Below, piece after piece: positions 28,176-36,749 of a stretch of DNA of 64,000 nt. The stretch is from Micromonospora cremea (GTDB taxonomy: Bacteria > Actinomycetota > Actinomycetes > Mycobacteriales > Micromonosporaceae). The translations under genes and the position numbers were made by a program. The notes under the pieces were generated by a model. That model searched no databases and was not told the origin of the DNA. It saw only the letters and a list, made by a program, of their open reading frames with translations. The DNA lies in contig NZ_FSQT01000002.1 of the NCBI RefSeq assembly GCF_900143515.1, forward strand, positions 2,915,501 to 2,979,500, given 5' to 3'. Position 1 is the first letter of the stretch. Each line of letters opens with the position of its first letter.

Positions 28176-29972
28176 TCAGGCGATGGTGCAGATCGCGGCG
28201 CCGGCGGTGATCACGGCACCGACCTCGGCGGCGAGTCCGCTGACCGTGCCGGCCTTGTGCGCGTGCAGCGGCTGTTCCATCTTCATCGCCTCCAGCACCA
28301 CCACCAGGTCACCCTCGGCGACGGTGTCGCCGTCGGCCACGGCGATCTTGACGATCGTGCCCTGCATCGGCGAGGTGAGCGTGTCGCCACCGACCGGTGC
28401 GCCGGCCTTGGCCCCACCACCGCGCCGGGCCGGCTTGCGGGAGGCGGGCGCGGCGGTGGTCGTACCCCCGCCGAAGCCGGCGGGGAGGCTGACCTCCAGC
28501 CGCTTTCCACCCACCTCGACCACGACGGTCTCGCGCTCGGCCGGCGCCTCGGCGGCGCTGGCGGCGGCGAACGGCGGCACGGTGTTGTGGAACTCGGTCT
28601 CGATCCACCGGGTGTGCACGGTGAACGGCTCGGCGGTGAAGGCTTCGTCCCGCACCACCAGCCGGTGGAACGGCAGCGCGGTGGCCATCCCGTCGACCAC
28701 CATCTCGTCCAGCGCGCGGCGGGCCCGATCCAGCGCCTCCGCGCGCGTCTCACCGGTGATGATCACCTTGGCCAGCAGCGAGTCGAAGTTGCCGCCGATC
28801 ACGTCGCCGGCCGAGATGCCGGTGTCCACCCGGACACCGGGGCCGGTGGGCAGCCGCAGCGCGGTGACGGTGCCGGGGGCGGGCAGGAAGTTGCGGCCCG
28901 GGTCCTCGCCGTTGATCCGGAACTCGATGGAGTGCCCGCGCGGCGTCGGGTCCTCGGTGTGGCGCAGCTTCTCGCCGTCGGCGATCCGGAACTGCTCGCG
29001 GACCAGGTCGATGCCTGCGGTTTCCTCGGTCACCGGGTGCTCGACCTGGAGTCGGGTGTTGACCTCCAGGAAGGAGATGGTGCCGTCCATTCCGACCAGG
29101 TACTCCACCGTGCCGGCGCCGTGGTAGCCGGCCTCGCGGCAGATCGCCTTGGCGCTGTCGTGGATCTGGGCCCGCTGGGCGTCGCTGAGGAACGGCGCGG
29201 GGGCCTCCTCGACCAGCTTCTGGTGCCGCCGCTGCAACGAGCAGTCCCGGGTGCCCACCACGATCACGTTGCCGTGCTGGTCGGCGAGGACCTGCGCCTC
29301 GACGTGCCGCGGCTGGTCCAGGTAGCGCTCGACGAAGCACTCGCCCCGGCCGAACGCCGCGACCGCCTCCCGGGTGGCCGATTCGAACAGCTGGGGGATC
29401 TCCTCCATGGTCCGGGCCACCTTGAGCCCGCGCCCGCCGCCACCGAAGGCGGCCTTGATGGCGACCGGCAGGCCGTGGTCGACGGCGAACGCCATCACCT
29501 CGTCCGGGTTGGCCACCGGGTCCGGGGTGCCGGGGACCAGCGGCGCGCCGGCGCGCTGGGCGATGTGCCGGGCGGTGACCTTGTCACCCAGGTCGCGGAT
29601 CGCCTGCGGGGTGGGGCCGATCCAGGTCAGCCCGGCGTCGATGACCGCCTGGGCGAAGTCGGCGTTCTCGGACAGGAAGCCGTAGCCGGGGTGCACGGCG
29701 TCGGCGCCGGCCCGGGCGGCCACGTCGAGCAGCTTGTCGATGCGCAGGTACGTCTCGGTCGCGCTGTCCCCGCCGAGCGCGTACGCCTCGTCCGCGAGCG
29801 TGGCGTGCAGGGCGTCGCGGTCGGAGTCCGCGTACACGGCGACGCTGCCCAGGCCGGCGTCGCGGCAGGCGCGGATCACCCGGACGGCGATCTCGCCGCG
29901 GTTGGCGATGAGTACCTTGCGCACCTTCGTGGCTCCTCCCGGCAGGTTACTGACCGGGAGTGTATCGGCCAC
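28176..29972 (-). CDS. accA3: Acyl-CoA carboxylase alpha subunit (biotin carboxylase + BCCP)
   Basis: 598 residues: biotin carboxylase (about 15-465) with the ATP-grasp loop [10 protein letters not shown] and HGAGTVEYL, a linker, and a C-terminal biotinyl domain with the biotinylation motif EAMKMEQ (Lys564). It carboxylates biotin with ATP and bicarbonate for the beta subunit at 44530-46113. Sequence and locus match mycobacterial AccA3, which serves several acyl-CoA carboxylases. The GTG at 29972 is used; an internal GTG at 29924 ([13 protein letters not shown]) is the alternative. It is divergent from the PadR gene. Confidence 0.95.
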   Translation of the reverse strand: MADTLPVSNLPGGATKVRKVLIANRGEIAVRVIRACRDAGLGSVAVYADSDRDALHATLADEAYALGGDSATETYLRIDKLLDVAARAGADAVHPGYGFLSENADFAQAVIDAGLTWIGPTPQAIRDLGDKVTARHIAQRAGAPLVPGTPDPVANPDEVMAFAVDHGLPVAIKAAFGGGGRGLKVARTMEEIPQLFESATREAVAAFGRGECFVERYLDQPRHVEAQVLADQHGNVIVVGTRDCSLQRRHQKLVEEAPAPFLSDAQRAQIHDSAKAICREAGYHGAGTVEYLVGMDGTISFLEVNTRLQVEHPVTEETAGIDLVREQFRIADGEKLRHTEDPTPRGHSIEFRINGEDPGRNFLPAPGTVTALRLPTGPGVRVDTGISAGDVIGGNFDSLLAKVIITGETRAEALDRARRALDEMVVDGMATALPFHRLVVRDEAFTAEPFTVHTRWIETEFHNTVPPFAAASAAEAPAERETVVVEVGGKRLEVSLPAGFGGGTTTAAPASRKPARRGGGAKAGAPVGGDTLTSPMQGTIVKIAVADGDTVAEGDLVVVLEAMKMEQPLHAHKAGTVSGLAAEVGAVITAGAAICTIA

Positions 29973-30045
29973 CCTGGTGGCCCTAACGATCGCTCAGTGT
30001 GGGATGGCGCACTGTGCCTGCCGCGTTCTAGTCAAACTTGCCTAT

Positions 30046-30051
30046 TACGCT
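30046..30051 (+). promoter_or_regulatory. -10 box for leaderless PadR gene
   Basis: TACGCT, 6 nt before the GTG at 30058. It fits the leaderless pattern common in this window. Confidence 0.45.
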
Positions 30052-30057
30052 TGTCCG

Positions 30058-30684
30058 GTGTCTGCGACTCGGATGATGATCCTCGGTCTGGTGCGGTGGA
30101 TGCAGCCCGTACACGGCTATGACGTGCGCCGCGAGCTGCTGAGCTGGAGCGCCGACAAGTGGGCCAACGTGCAGCCCGGCTCGATCTACCACGCGCTGCG
30201 CAAACTCACCGAGGAGGGCCTCCTCCGCGCCGTGGCCACCGAGCAGGTCGGCGCCCGTCCGGCGCGCACCACCTACGAGGTGACCCCCAAGGGCGAGGAC
30301 GAGTTCGAGACGCTGCTGCGCGGGCTCTGGTGGAACTTCTCCGAGCCGGTGGACCCGTTCGCCGCAGCGTTCTCCTTCCTGCCCGCGATGCCGCGTCCCG
30401 AGGCGGCGGCGGCCCTGCGCAACCGCGCCAACCTGCTGCGCGCCGGCATCGAGTCGATGCGCGCCTCGCTGGATTCGGACTGGGTGCGCAACACCAAGCC
30501 GGTGCACGTCGGGTGGATGTTTGAGCTCTGGGCGGCGCGGGCGGAGGCGGAGATGGCCTGGTGCGAGCGGATCGCCGAGAAAATCGATTCCGGAGTGTCG
30601 TACCTGCCTGCTGAGCTGGAGAACGCCGAGGGTTGGCCGCAGTGGACGGACGGGGCCGAGCCTTCCGCTCCCAACGCGGAATAA
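30058..30684 (+). CDS. PadR-family regulator
   Basis: 208 residues. The N-terminal winged helix begins MILGLVRWMQPVHGYDVRRELLSW and includes SIYHALRKLTEEGLL; a helical Vir-like C-terminal domain follows (residues about 110-190). It stands just upstream of a DrrAB-type ABC exporter, the usual target of PadR repressors (compare LmrR and LadR). The GTG at 30058 fits the conserved start and a leaderless -10. Effector unknown. Confidence 0.9.
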   Translation: MSATRMMILGLVRWMQPVHGYDVRRELLSWSADKWANVQPGSIYHALRKLTEEGLLRAVATEQVGARPARTTYEVTPKGEDEFETLLRGLWWNFSEPVDPFAAAFSFLPAMPRPEAAAALRNRANLLRAGIESMRASLDSDWVRNTKPVHVGWMFELWAARAEAEMAWCERIAEKIDSGVSYLPAELENAEGWPQWTDGAEPSAPNAE

Positions 30685-30720
30685 TCAACGTTGACCATAA
30701 GAGCTATATCGCGTTAGCCT
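30685..30720 (+). promoter_or_regulatory. Promoter and candidate operator of the DrrAB-like exporter
   Basis: TTGACC (-35, 30691-30696), 18-nt spacer, TAGCCT (-10, 30715-30720). The palindrome TCAACGTTGA (30685-30694) overlaps the -35, and an AT-rich segment CTATATCGCGTTAG lies in the spacer. The site starts right after the PadR stop codon, so the exporter can be switched on separately, presumably by release of the PadR protein. Confidence 0.6.
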
Positions 30721-30806
30721 GCTGGCGGCACAGCGGGGGAGTGCGCCGTTCGGCGTCGTCCCCTTCGACGGCCGGCTCCGGCCGGCCCGGACGACCAGGA
30801 GCAGAG

Positions 30807-31766
30807 ATGATCGAGACCAGGGGGCTGCGGAAGTCGTTCCGCTCCCGCGCGGGTCGAGAGACGAAGACGGTGGACGCCGTGCGGGGCGTCAACCTTGAGG
30901 TCGCCGAGGGCGAGATCTTCGGCTTCCTCGGCCCGAACGGCGCCGGCAAGACCACCACGTTGCGGATGCTCGCCACGCTGATCGAGCCGGACGGCGGCGA
31001 GGCCACGGTCGCCGGCGCCGACCTGCGCAAGGACCCGGCCGAGGTGCGCCGCCGGATCGGCTACGTCCCCCAGGGCGGCAGCACCTGGGACGAGTCGACC
31101 GCCCGCGAGGAGCTGGTGCTGCACGCCCGGATGTACGGCATCGGCAAGGCCGACGCGCAGCGGCGCGCCGCCCGCGCGCTGGACGCCTTCCAGCTCACCG
31201 AGTACGCCGACCGCAAGTGCAAGACCTACTCCGGCGGCCAGCGCCGGCGGGTGGAGATCGCGCTCGGCATCATCCACGAGCCGAAGATCGTCTTCCTGGA
31301 CGAGCCGACCACCGGCCTCGACCCGCAGAGCCGCGCGCACATGTGGGACGAGATCCGGCGGCTGCGCCGGGACGGGATGACCGTCTTCATCACCACGCAC
31401 TACCTGGACGAGGCCGACGCCCTCTGCGACCGGATCGCGATCATGGACAACGGCGAGGTGGTGGCCGAGGGCACTCCCACCGAGCTCAAGCGGGAGATCT
31501 CCGGCGACGTCGTGCTGGTCGGCCTCGACCTGGCCGCCACCCCGCAGGCCGCCCAGGCGCTCGACGGCGAGCCGTACGTCAACAAGCTGGAGACCGCCGA
31601 CGAGGGCGGCCTGCGCCTCTACGTCGACGAGGGCGCCACCGCCATCCCGCAGGTGCTGCGCAGACTCGACCAGGCCGGGCTCGACCTGCGCTCGATCGAG
31701 CTGCACCGGCCCAGCCTGGACGACGTCTTCCTCACCAAGACCGGCCGCTCGCTGCGCGAGTCCTGA
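30807..31766 (+). CDS. ABC exporter ATP-binding protein (DrrA-like)
   Basis: 319 residues. Walker A is GPNGAGKTTT, the Q-loop region VPQGG, the signature YSGGQRRRVEIALG, and Walker B IVFLDEPTTGLDP, followed by a C-terminal DrrA-type extension ending in RPSLDDVFLTKTGRSLRE. Such proteins pair with an ABC-2 permease for export of drugs or lipids. ATG at 30807 after AGGAGCAG. The permease follows after 17 nt. Confidence 0.93.
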   Translation: MIETRGLRKSFRSRAGRETKTVDAVRGVNLEVAEGEIFGFLGPNGAGKTTTLRMLATLIEPDGGEATVAGADLRKDPAEVRRRIGYVPQGGSTWDESTAREELVLHARMYGIGKADAQRRAARALDAFQLTEYADRKCKTYSGGQRRRVEIALGIIHEPKIVFLDEPTTGLDPQSRAHMWDEIRRLRRDGMTVFITTHYLDEADALCDRIAIMDNGEVVAEGTPTELKREISGDVVLVGLDLAATPQAAQALDGEPYVNKLETADEGGLRLYVDEGATAIPQVLRRLDQAGLDLRSIELHRPSLDDVFLTKTGRSLRES

Positions 31767-31783
31767 CCACCCGGAGACGACTC

Positions 31784-32539
31784 ATGAAATTCGCCCGTGA
31801 CACCTGGCTGATCTTCCAGCGGCAGACCCAGCTGCTGCTGCGCAACCCGGTCTGGGTCTTCGTCGGCGTCTTCCAGCCGGTGATGTACCTGCTGCTCTTC
31901 GCCCCGCTGCTCAAGCCGGCGCTGAACGCGCCCACCCAGGCCGCCGCCTACAAGATCTTCGTCCCCGGTCTGCTGGTGCTGCTGGCCATCTTCGGTGGCC
32001 TGTTCCAGGGCTTCGGCCTGATCGCCGAGCTGCGCGCCGGGGTCATCGAACGATCCCGGGTCACCCCGATCAGTCGGCTCGCCCTGCTGCTCGGCCGCTC
32101 GCTGCGCGACGTGGTCTCGCTGCTCGCGCAGGCGGTCATCATCACCCTGCTGGCGCTCCTGTTCGACCTGCGGGTGTTCATCGGTGACCTGCTGCTGGCG
32201 TACCTGATGCTCGCCCTGATCGCGCTGATGACCTCGGCCGTCTCGTACGGCGTCGCGCTGAAGGTCAAGAGCGAGGACGCCCTTGCCCCGCTGATGAACA
32301 CGGTGGCGCAGCCGGTGCTGCTGCTCTCCGGCATCCTGCTGCCACTGACGTTCGCGCCCGGCTGGTTGCAGGCCATCGCCGACTGGAACCCGTTCTCCTG
32401 GGCGGTCGACGGCACCCGGGCGCTGTTCGCCGGTGACCTCGGCAGCGACAAGGTCTGGCAGGGGCTGACCATCACCGCGGTGCTCGCCGCGTTGGGTGTC
32501 GTCTGGGCCGCCCGCCAGTTCGCCCGCAGCGTCCGCTGA
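31784..32539 (+). CDS. ABC-2 type permease (DrrB-like)
   Basis: 251 residues, six hydrophobic helices (about 20-45, 60-80, 105-130, 140-160, 170-195, 225-245). The ABC-2 motif LLLSGILLPLTFAPGWLQAIADWNPFSWAVDGTRALF at about 185-220 is characteristic of DrrB/NodJ-type permeases. It is cotranscribed with the preceding ATPase. Substrate unknown; control by the PadR gene suggests a toxic hydrophobic compound. Confidence 0.92.
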   Translation: MKFARDTWLIFQRQTQLLLRNPVWVFVGVFQPVMYLLLFAPLLKPALNAPTQAAAYKIFVPGLLVLLAIFGGLFQGFGLIAELRAGVIERSRVTPISRLALLLGRSLRDVVSLLAQAVIITLLALLFDLRVFIGDLLLAYLMLALIALMTSAVSYGVALKVKSEDALAPLMNTVAQPVLLLSGILLPLTFAPGWLQAIADWNPFSWAVDGTRALFAGDLGSDKVWQGLTITAVLAALGVVWAARQFARSVR

Positions 32540-32571
32540 CGTGGGCCTGCTGGCTTCGTCCGGCGGCCGCG

Positions 32572-32632
32572 CTTGATCAACACGAGTTCCTGAATATCGG
32601 GGTGTCCCTCGCACGAGGACACCCCGATATTC
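32572..32632. terminator. Strong hairpin in a dispersed repeat, between convergent genes
   Basis: GAATATCGGGGTGTCC (32592-32607) pairs perfectly with 32617-32632 (16 bp, 9-nt loop) between the ABC permease and the O-methyltransferase stops. The left half, from CTTGATCAACACGAGTTCC on, is related to segments at 34049-34085 and 34143-34179, so this terminator appears to be one copy of a repeat family. Confidence 0.8.
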
Positions 32633-32653
32633 GCGTTCAGCGGTTGCCGGCGC

Positions 32654-33307
32654 TCAACGCACCCGAGCAAGCGTCAGGCCGTCGGCTACCGGCAGCATCA
32701 CCGGGTCCACCCGCACATCGGCCAGCACCTCGTCGTTGAAGGCGGCGATGGCCCGGTCGGCCTCGTTCTGCGGCGCGATCACCCGGCCGCCGCGCAGCAC
32801 GTTGTCGACGGCGATCACCCCACCGGGACGCATCCGGGGCACCAGCTCCGCCCAGTAGATCGGGTAGCCGGTCTTGTCCGCGTCGATGAACGCGAAGTCC
32901 AGGTACCGCTCGTGCGGCAGCTCCCGCAGCCGGTCCCCGGCCGGGCCGATACGCAGGTCGATCCGGTCCTGCACGCCAGCGCGAGCCCAGTAGCGCCGGG
33001 CGATGCCGGTGAACTCCTCGGAGATGTCGAAGCAGGTCAGTCGCCCGCCGTCGGGCAACCCGCGGGCGATCGCCAGCGACGAGAGCCCGGTGAACGTGCC
33101 GACCTCGACGGCGTGCCGCGCGTCGAGCAGCCGGGTGAGGAAGGTCAGGAACGCGGCCTGTTCCGGAGCCACCTGCATCGTGGCGTGCTCCGGCAGCACT
33201 GACCGGGTCTCCTCGGCCAGGTCCCGGATGATCTCGTCCGGCGGGGCGCCGTGCGCAACCAGGTACGCGTGCAGCTCATCGGTGAGCGGGATCGACTTGG
33301 TGGTCAT
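32654..33307 (-). CDS. SAM-dependent O-methyltransferase
   Basis: 217 residues, catechol/caffeoyl-CoA-type class I methyltransferase. SAM-binding motif I is AVEVGTFTGLSSLAIA, with DISEEF and the metal-binding DFAFIDADKTGYPIYW and GGVIAVDNVLRGG motifs; these Asp/Asn residues hold the divalent cation. The ATG at 33307 overlaps the Maf stop (ATGA), so it is translated with maf. The substrate (a catechol-like compound) is not known. Confidence 0.9.
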   Translation of the reverse strand: MTTKSIPLTDELHAYLVAHGAPPDEIIRDLAEETRSVLPEHATMQVAPEQAAFLTFLTRLLDARHAVEVGTFTGLSSLAIARGLPDGGRLTCFDISEEFTGIARRYWARAGVQDRIDLRIGPAGDRLRELPHERYLDFAFIDADKTGYPIYWAELVPRMRPGGVIAVDNVLRGGRVIAPQNEADRAIAAFNDEVLADVRVDPVMLPVADGLTLARVR

Positions 33308-33972
33308 GACCGGACGTTACCGAGCGGCTCGACCGACTGGCCGCCAGGCGCCACCTTCGTCCACAGATCCGTGATCTGCAGGCCCAGTTCGGCGAGGAGG
33401 CGGCGCAGCAGCGGCATCGACAGCCCGATCACCGTCCCCGGGTCACCCTCGATCCGCTCCACGAACGGCCCACCCAGCCCGTCGATGGTGAACGCGCCGG
33501 CCACCGCCAGCGGTTCACCGGTGGCCACGTAGGCGGCGATCTCGTCGTCACTGATGTCGGCGAAGTGGACGGTGGTCGAGGCGACCGCCTCAGCGCGCCG
33601 CCCGGCGACAACGTCGATCAGGCAGTGCCCGCTGTGCAGGACGCCACTGCGCCCCCGCATCCGCTGCCAGCGCCGGGTGGCGTCCGCCGGATCCGCCGGC
33701 TTGCCGAGAATCTCCCCGTCGAACGCGAGCACCGAGTCACAGCCGATCACCAACGTCCGCTGGTCGGTCGCCGGGCTGAGTCGGGTCAGGACGGCCTGCG
33801 CCTTGAGCCGAGCCAGCTCCAGGCACAGCTCCTCGGCCCGATCGGTCACCACCAGGGACTCGTCCACCCCGCTGACCAGCACGTCCGGCTCGATGCCGGC
33901 GGCCTGGAGTGACTTGCGACGGGCAGGGCTCGCGGAGGCGAGCACGAGACGGAGCGGTAGGGATGCAGACAC
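33304..33972 (-). CDS. maf: Maf-family nucleoside triphosphate pyrophosphatase
   Basis: 222 residues. LVLASASPARRKSLQAAGI is the canonical Maf N-terminus, with IGCDSVLAFDGEILGKP and the FTIDGLGGPFVERIEGDPGTVIGL motif. These enzymes hydrolyse non-canonical or modified NTPs. The GTG at 33972 has TAACGT on the minus strand (33980-33985) 7 nt upstream. In mycobacteria maf follows accE5 directly; here a 3-kb cassette separates them. Confidence 0.93.
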   Translation of the reverse strand: MSASLPLRLVLASASPARRKSLQAAGIEPDVLVSGVDESLVVTDRAEELCLELARLKAQAVLTRLSPATDQRTLVIGCDSVLAFDGEILGKPADPADATRRWQRMRGRSGVLHSGHCLIDVVAGRRAEAVASTTVHFADISDDEIAAYVATGEPLAVAGAFTIDGLGGPFVERIEGDPGTVIGLSMPLLRRLLAELGLQITDLWTKVAPGGQSVEPLGNVRS

Positions 33973-34048
33973 CCGACCGACGTTACCGGTTCACCACACC
34001 CACCACGACCATCCGACCCGCACGCTCCCAGTCGGCGCTCTTGCCCGG

Positions 34049-34222
34049 GTTGATCCACTCCACAACGCCGACATCGCGCTATCCCACCCCCCGGCGGACA
34101 CCCCCACATCGCCGACCTCGAGTCGATCATCCCGCCGCCGGTCTTGATCCACTCGGGTTCCTTGACGTCGGGCTGTCCCAGTGCCGAGGATGCCGCGACA
34201 CCACTGATCCCGAGTCGATCAC
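34049..34222. repeat. Two degenerate hairpin repeat units between maf and the mycosin gene
   Basis: The segment 33973-34236 has no gene. It holds two related units starting TTGATCCACTC (about 34049-34085 and 34143-34179) that also resemble 32572-32608. Each is followed by a partial inverted copy, GAGTCGATCA (34109-34118 and 34211-34221 region). Imperfect hairpins can form from each unit. They lie at one boundary of the lower-GC cassette. Confidence 0.5.
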
Positions 34223-34236
34223 GGGTCGTCGACCAG

Positions 34237-35376
34237 TCAGCGACTGATGCGCGGCGGCGGATCGTCGCCGCGCCGCCTCCGCCGCACCAGCAGCGCCCAT
34301 CCGACACCGGCTGCCACGATCACCCCGAGCGTGGCCAGGCCGCGTACCGCCGCGCCGTCGTCGTGGCCCGGCTGAGCCCGGGCCGTCGCGGTCGGGCCAC
34401 CGCCGGCCGGCGCACTCGCCGACTCGAACCCCAGCGGGGGTACGTCTGCCGTCAGCGCCGCCACGAGGTCGATCACGCCATAGCCGTACTCGTCGTCGCG
34501 CCCAGGCGGACCCTTGTCGATGGCCGTGGCCGTGAGGCGGTGCGCCACCTCCTGCGCGGGCAGGTAGGGGTACTTCGACCTGATCAACGCCGCCGCCCCG
34601 GCCACGATCGCCGTCGCACTCGAGGTCCCTGTGCCCTTCGAGTACTTTCCGTCGTAGCTGGTGCTGTAGATGTCGACCGCCGGTGCTACTACGTCGACTT
34701 CCGGTCCAGTCACCGAGACAGCCGCATGCCTTCCTGCACGGTCGATACCGCCGACGGCGATCACGCCCTTTTCGGTAGCCGGATATCGAACACTGGCGTC
34801 CGTCGGCCGACTACCCGCTGCGGCAACGACGACAATATTGGCATCCTGCGCGACCTTCAACGCTTGCTGAAGCCGCACGCTGGCGCCGGCAACGGCTGAG
34901 ATGCTTATGACATCGGCACCTCTCGCAACGGCAAACTCGATACCAGCGGCCAGCGCATCAGGATCGCCTTGGCCGTCAGGCGGGGTGTCAAGGATTGGAA
35001 GAATCTCGGCCTTCGGAGCAATGCCGAGGGCTCCTCGGTTGTTCGGCCTCCCGTGCGCAGCTATTAGACCGGCCATTGAGGTTCCATGGCTGTCTCGATC
35101 TTGGCGGCCATCGCCGCTGCCACCGGGAATTACATCGGTGCCGCCCAGAAGGTTTTCGCGTAGGTCGGGATGAGGGTCCACTCCTGTGTCCGGCACCGCT
35201 ACGACCACCCGAGCCCCTTGGCTTACTGAGTGGACCTGCTGAATGCGTAGGAACGCTAGATGCCGCTGGTCGCCGCGTACAAGGTCTGCGTCTGATGGTG
35301 CCACGAAGGAGCCCGCCGGCAGCAATGTGGCGACCAGGGCCAGCTTAGGGATGCTGGCTCGGAGCCGTCTGATCAC
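34237..35376 (-). CDS. Mycosin-like S8 serine protease (MycP-type)
   Basis: 379-residue subtilase with a hydrophobic N-terminal signal (about 8-26) and a C-terminal membrane helix (about 345-365) followed by RRRRR, the layout of type VII secretion mycosins. The catalytic triad is Asp63 (AVPDTGVDPHPDL), His97 (DSHGTS) and Ser252 (GTSSATA). The residue normally occupied by the oxyanion-hole Asn is Ser189 (VVAAAGSRP instead of AAGN), which may lower or alter activity. The GTG at 35376 overlaps the stop of the gene before it (GTGA). Codons are noticeably richer in A/T than in neighbouring genes, mainly between 34640 and 35340. It probably processes or stabilises the cassette's partner proteins (inference). 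Confidence 0.88.
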   Translation of the reverse strand: MIRRLRASIPKLALVATLLPAGSFVAPSDADLVRGDQRHLAFLRIQQVHSVSQGARVVVAVPDTGVDPHPDLRENLLGGTDVIPGGSGDGRQDRDSHGTSMAGLIAAHGRPNNRGALGIAPKAEILPILDTPPDGQGDPDALAAGIEFAVARGADVISISAVAGASVRLQQALKVAQDANIVVVAAAGSRPTDASVRYPATEKGVIAVGGIDRAGRHAAVSVTGPEVDVVAPAVDIYSTSYDGKYSKGTGTSSATAIVAGAAALIRSKYPYLPAQEVAHRLTATAIDKGPPGRDDEYGYGVIDLVAALTADVPPLGFESASAPAGGGPTATARAQPGHDDGAAVRGLATLGVIVAAGVGWALLVRRRRRGDDPPPRISR

Positions 35377-36749
35377 CTGTTAAAGCCGATAGCCGGCCCA
35401 GGGTCGATTGGATCGTCCCGGTCCGGAGGGAGGACCACGGGAGGAACGCCTTGGTCCGTCTCCCATGGGTGGTCCGGGTCCCAACGGCGAGACTCGGCCT
35501 CATCCTCGGACCGGACTCCCGGGCGACCGGCGCTTCCGTGTGACCCAGGTGCGCCACCGATCGGAAGGCCGCTCAGGTTCCCATTGAAGCTGCGGCCCCC
35601 ACCCGGTCGAGTTCCTGCTGCCCCTGTTGGTGCAGTGCCGGCACCGCCGCCGCCAATAACACCGCCAATGGGGTTCACCCTTCTCGGTGAACCAGAGTTG
35701 CTGATGGGTTGCGCCGGGCTCAGGCCTGGGAATCCTCCGATCATGCCTTGAGAAGGGGCAGAGCGAATGGGCGGTGTGGGATGGGCGGCTTTACCATCAA
35801 AGCCTCCGCCGACCGGCTTTCCTGTTGCCCCAGGCTGGGTTGTCCGCAGGGTCGGCGATGGCGACGGGCCTGCAGATACCCCGGGCGGTTTGGGTGTTAG
35901 CCCAAGTCCGATGGCTGCTGCCGGGCCAGCCGTGCCCGGGGTTTGGATGCTGGGAGGGGTTGTGACGGCGGGTGCCGGGACTAGCCCCGGGGTGGCTCCG
36001 CCGAGTACAGGGCCTATCCCCCCCGACGCTGTGGGTACCGGAACTGACCGTCCTGCAGTCCTGCTGGGGGCGTGGGAGGTGGCGCGGGTAGAAAGAGGCA
36101 CCGGAACGATCGGGGGAATAGCGGGCGCGGCATAGCCGCCATACACATCGGGGTCGTCCGGCTGCCTTGCATTCTTCGGCATTGCTGGTGGCTTTTGGAG
36201 GGTGGCTTGGGCTTGTTGGAGTTCGCCGCTGAGGTTGAACATCATGCCCCGCGCCTGCGCGTTCAGCCGTTCCAGTTCGGCGTCGGTCACCGGTGATTCC
36301 GTGACCCGGCTGCCCATGATCGCTTTCGGGTCGGCGGCCGTCGCCTCGTACGCCTGCTTCTGCTGGAGCTTGGCCGCGTACTCCTCGTGGACCTTGCGAA
36401 GCTCGGCGCGGGTGGTGCCGATGGCCTGGGTGGCGGCGGAGAGCGCGGTGTAGTTGGCGGCGGCGGCGTCGTGGGTGTGCCGCACCTTGTCGATCAGCTC
36501 ATCGAGCTGCGCGAGGTACGTGCGGGAGGCGGCGCTGGTCTCGGGTGGCCACGCCTCGGCGAGCCCGCGCCGGTACTCCTGGAGCCGGCCGAGGTGGATC
36601 TGGGCCAGGTCGCAGACCTTGAGCCAGCCGGCGACCTGCTTCCAGTGGTTGGCGGTGTCGTGGTCCTGTAGGCACGCCCACATGCTGTTGACGTCCATGA
36701 GGTGCCAGTCGGTGACGCCGGAGGTGCGGCCTGTGCCCCGTTCGATCAC
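35373..36749 (-). CDS. T7SS-associated helical protein with long Pro/Gly-rich tail
   Basis: 458 residues. Residues about 10-190 are helical with a WPPETSAASRTYLAQL turn resembling WXG100/PPE-type hairpins, then a coiled-coil-like stretch (RAELRKVHEEYAAKLQQKQAYEA). Residues about 195-458 are low-complexity Pro, Gly, Thr and Ala, with GGGGAG and PxP runs, ending in acidic DRDDPIDPGPAIGF. No signal peptide. GTGA overlaps at both ends couple it to the small protein before and the mycosin after. The tail is encoded by DNA of lower GC and mixed codon use. It is probably a secreted or surface-exposed T7SS substrate; this is inferred from architecture. Confidence 0.7.
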   Translation of the reverse strand: MIERGTGRTSGVTDWHLMDVNSMWACLQDHDTANHWKQVAGWLKVCDLAQIHLGRLQEYRRGLAEAWPPETSAASRTYLAQLDELIDKVRHTHDAAAANYTALSAATQAIGTTRAELRKVHEEYAAKLQQKQAYEATAADPKAIMGSRVTESPVTDAELERLNAQARGMMFNLSGELQQAQATLQKPPAMPKNARQPDDPDVYGGYAAPAIPPIVPVPLSTRATSHAPSRTAGRSVPVPTASGGIGPVLGGATPGLVPAPAVTTPPSIQTPGTAGPAAAIGLGLTPKPPGVSAGPSPSPTLRTTQPGATGKPVGGGFDGKAAHPTPPIRSAPSQGMIGGFPGLSPAQPISNSGSPRRVNPIGGVIGGGGAGTAPTGAAGTRPGGGRSFNGNLSGLPIGGAPGSHGSAGRPGVRSEDEAESRRWDPDHPWETDQGVPPVVLPPDRDDPIDPGPAIGFNR

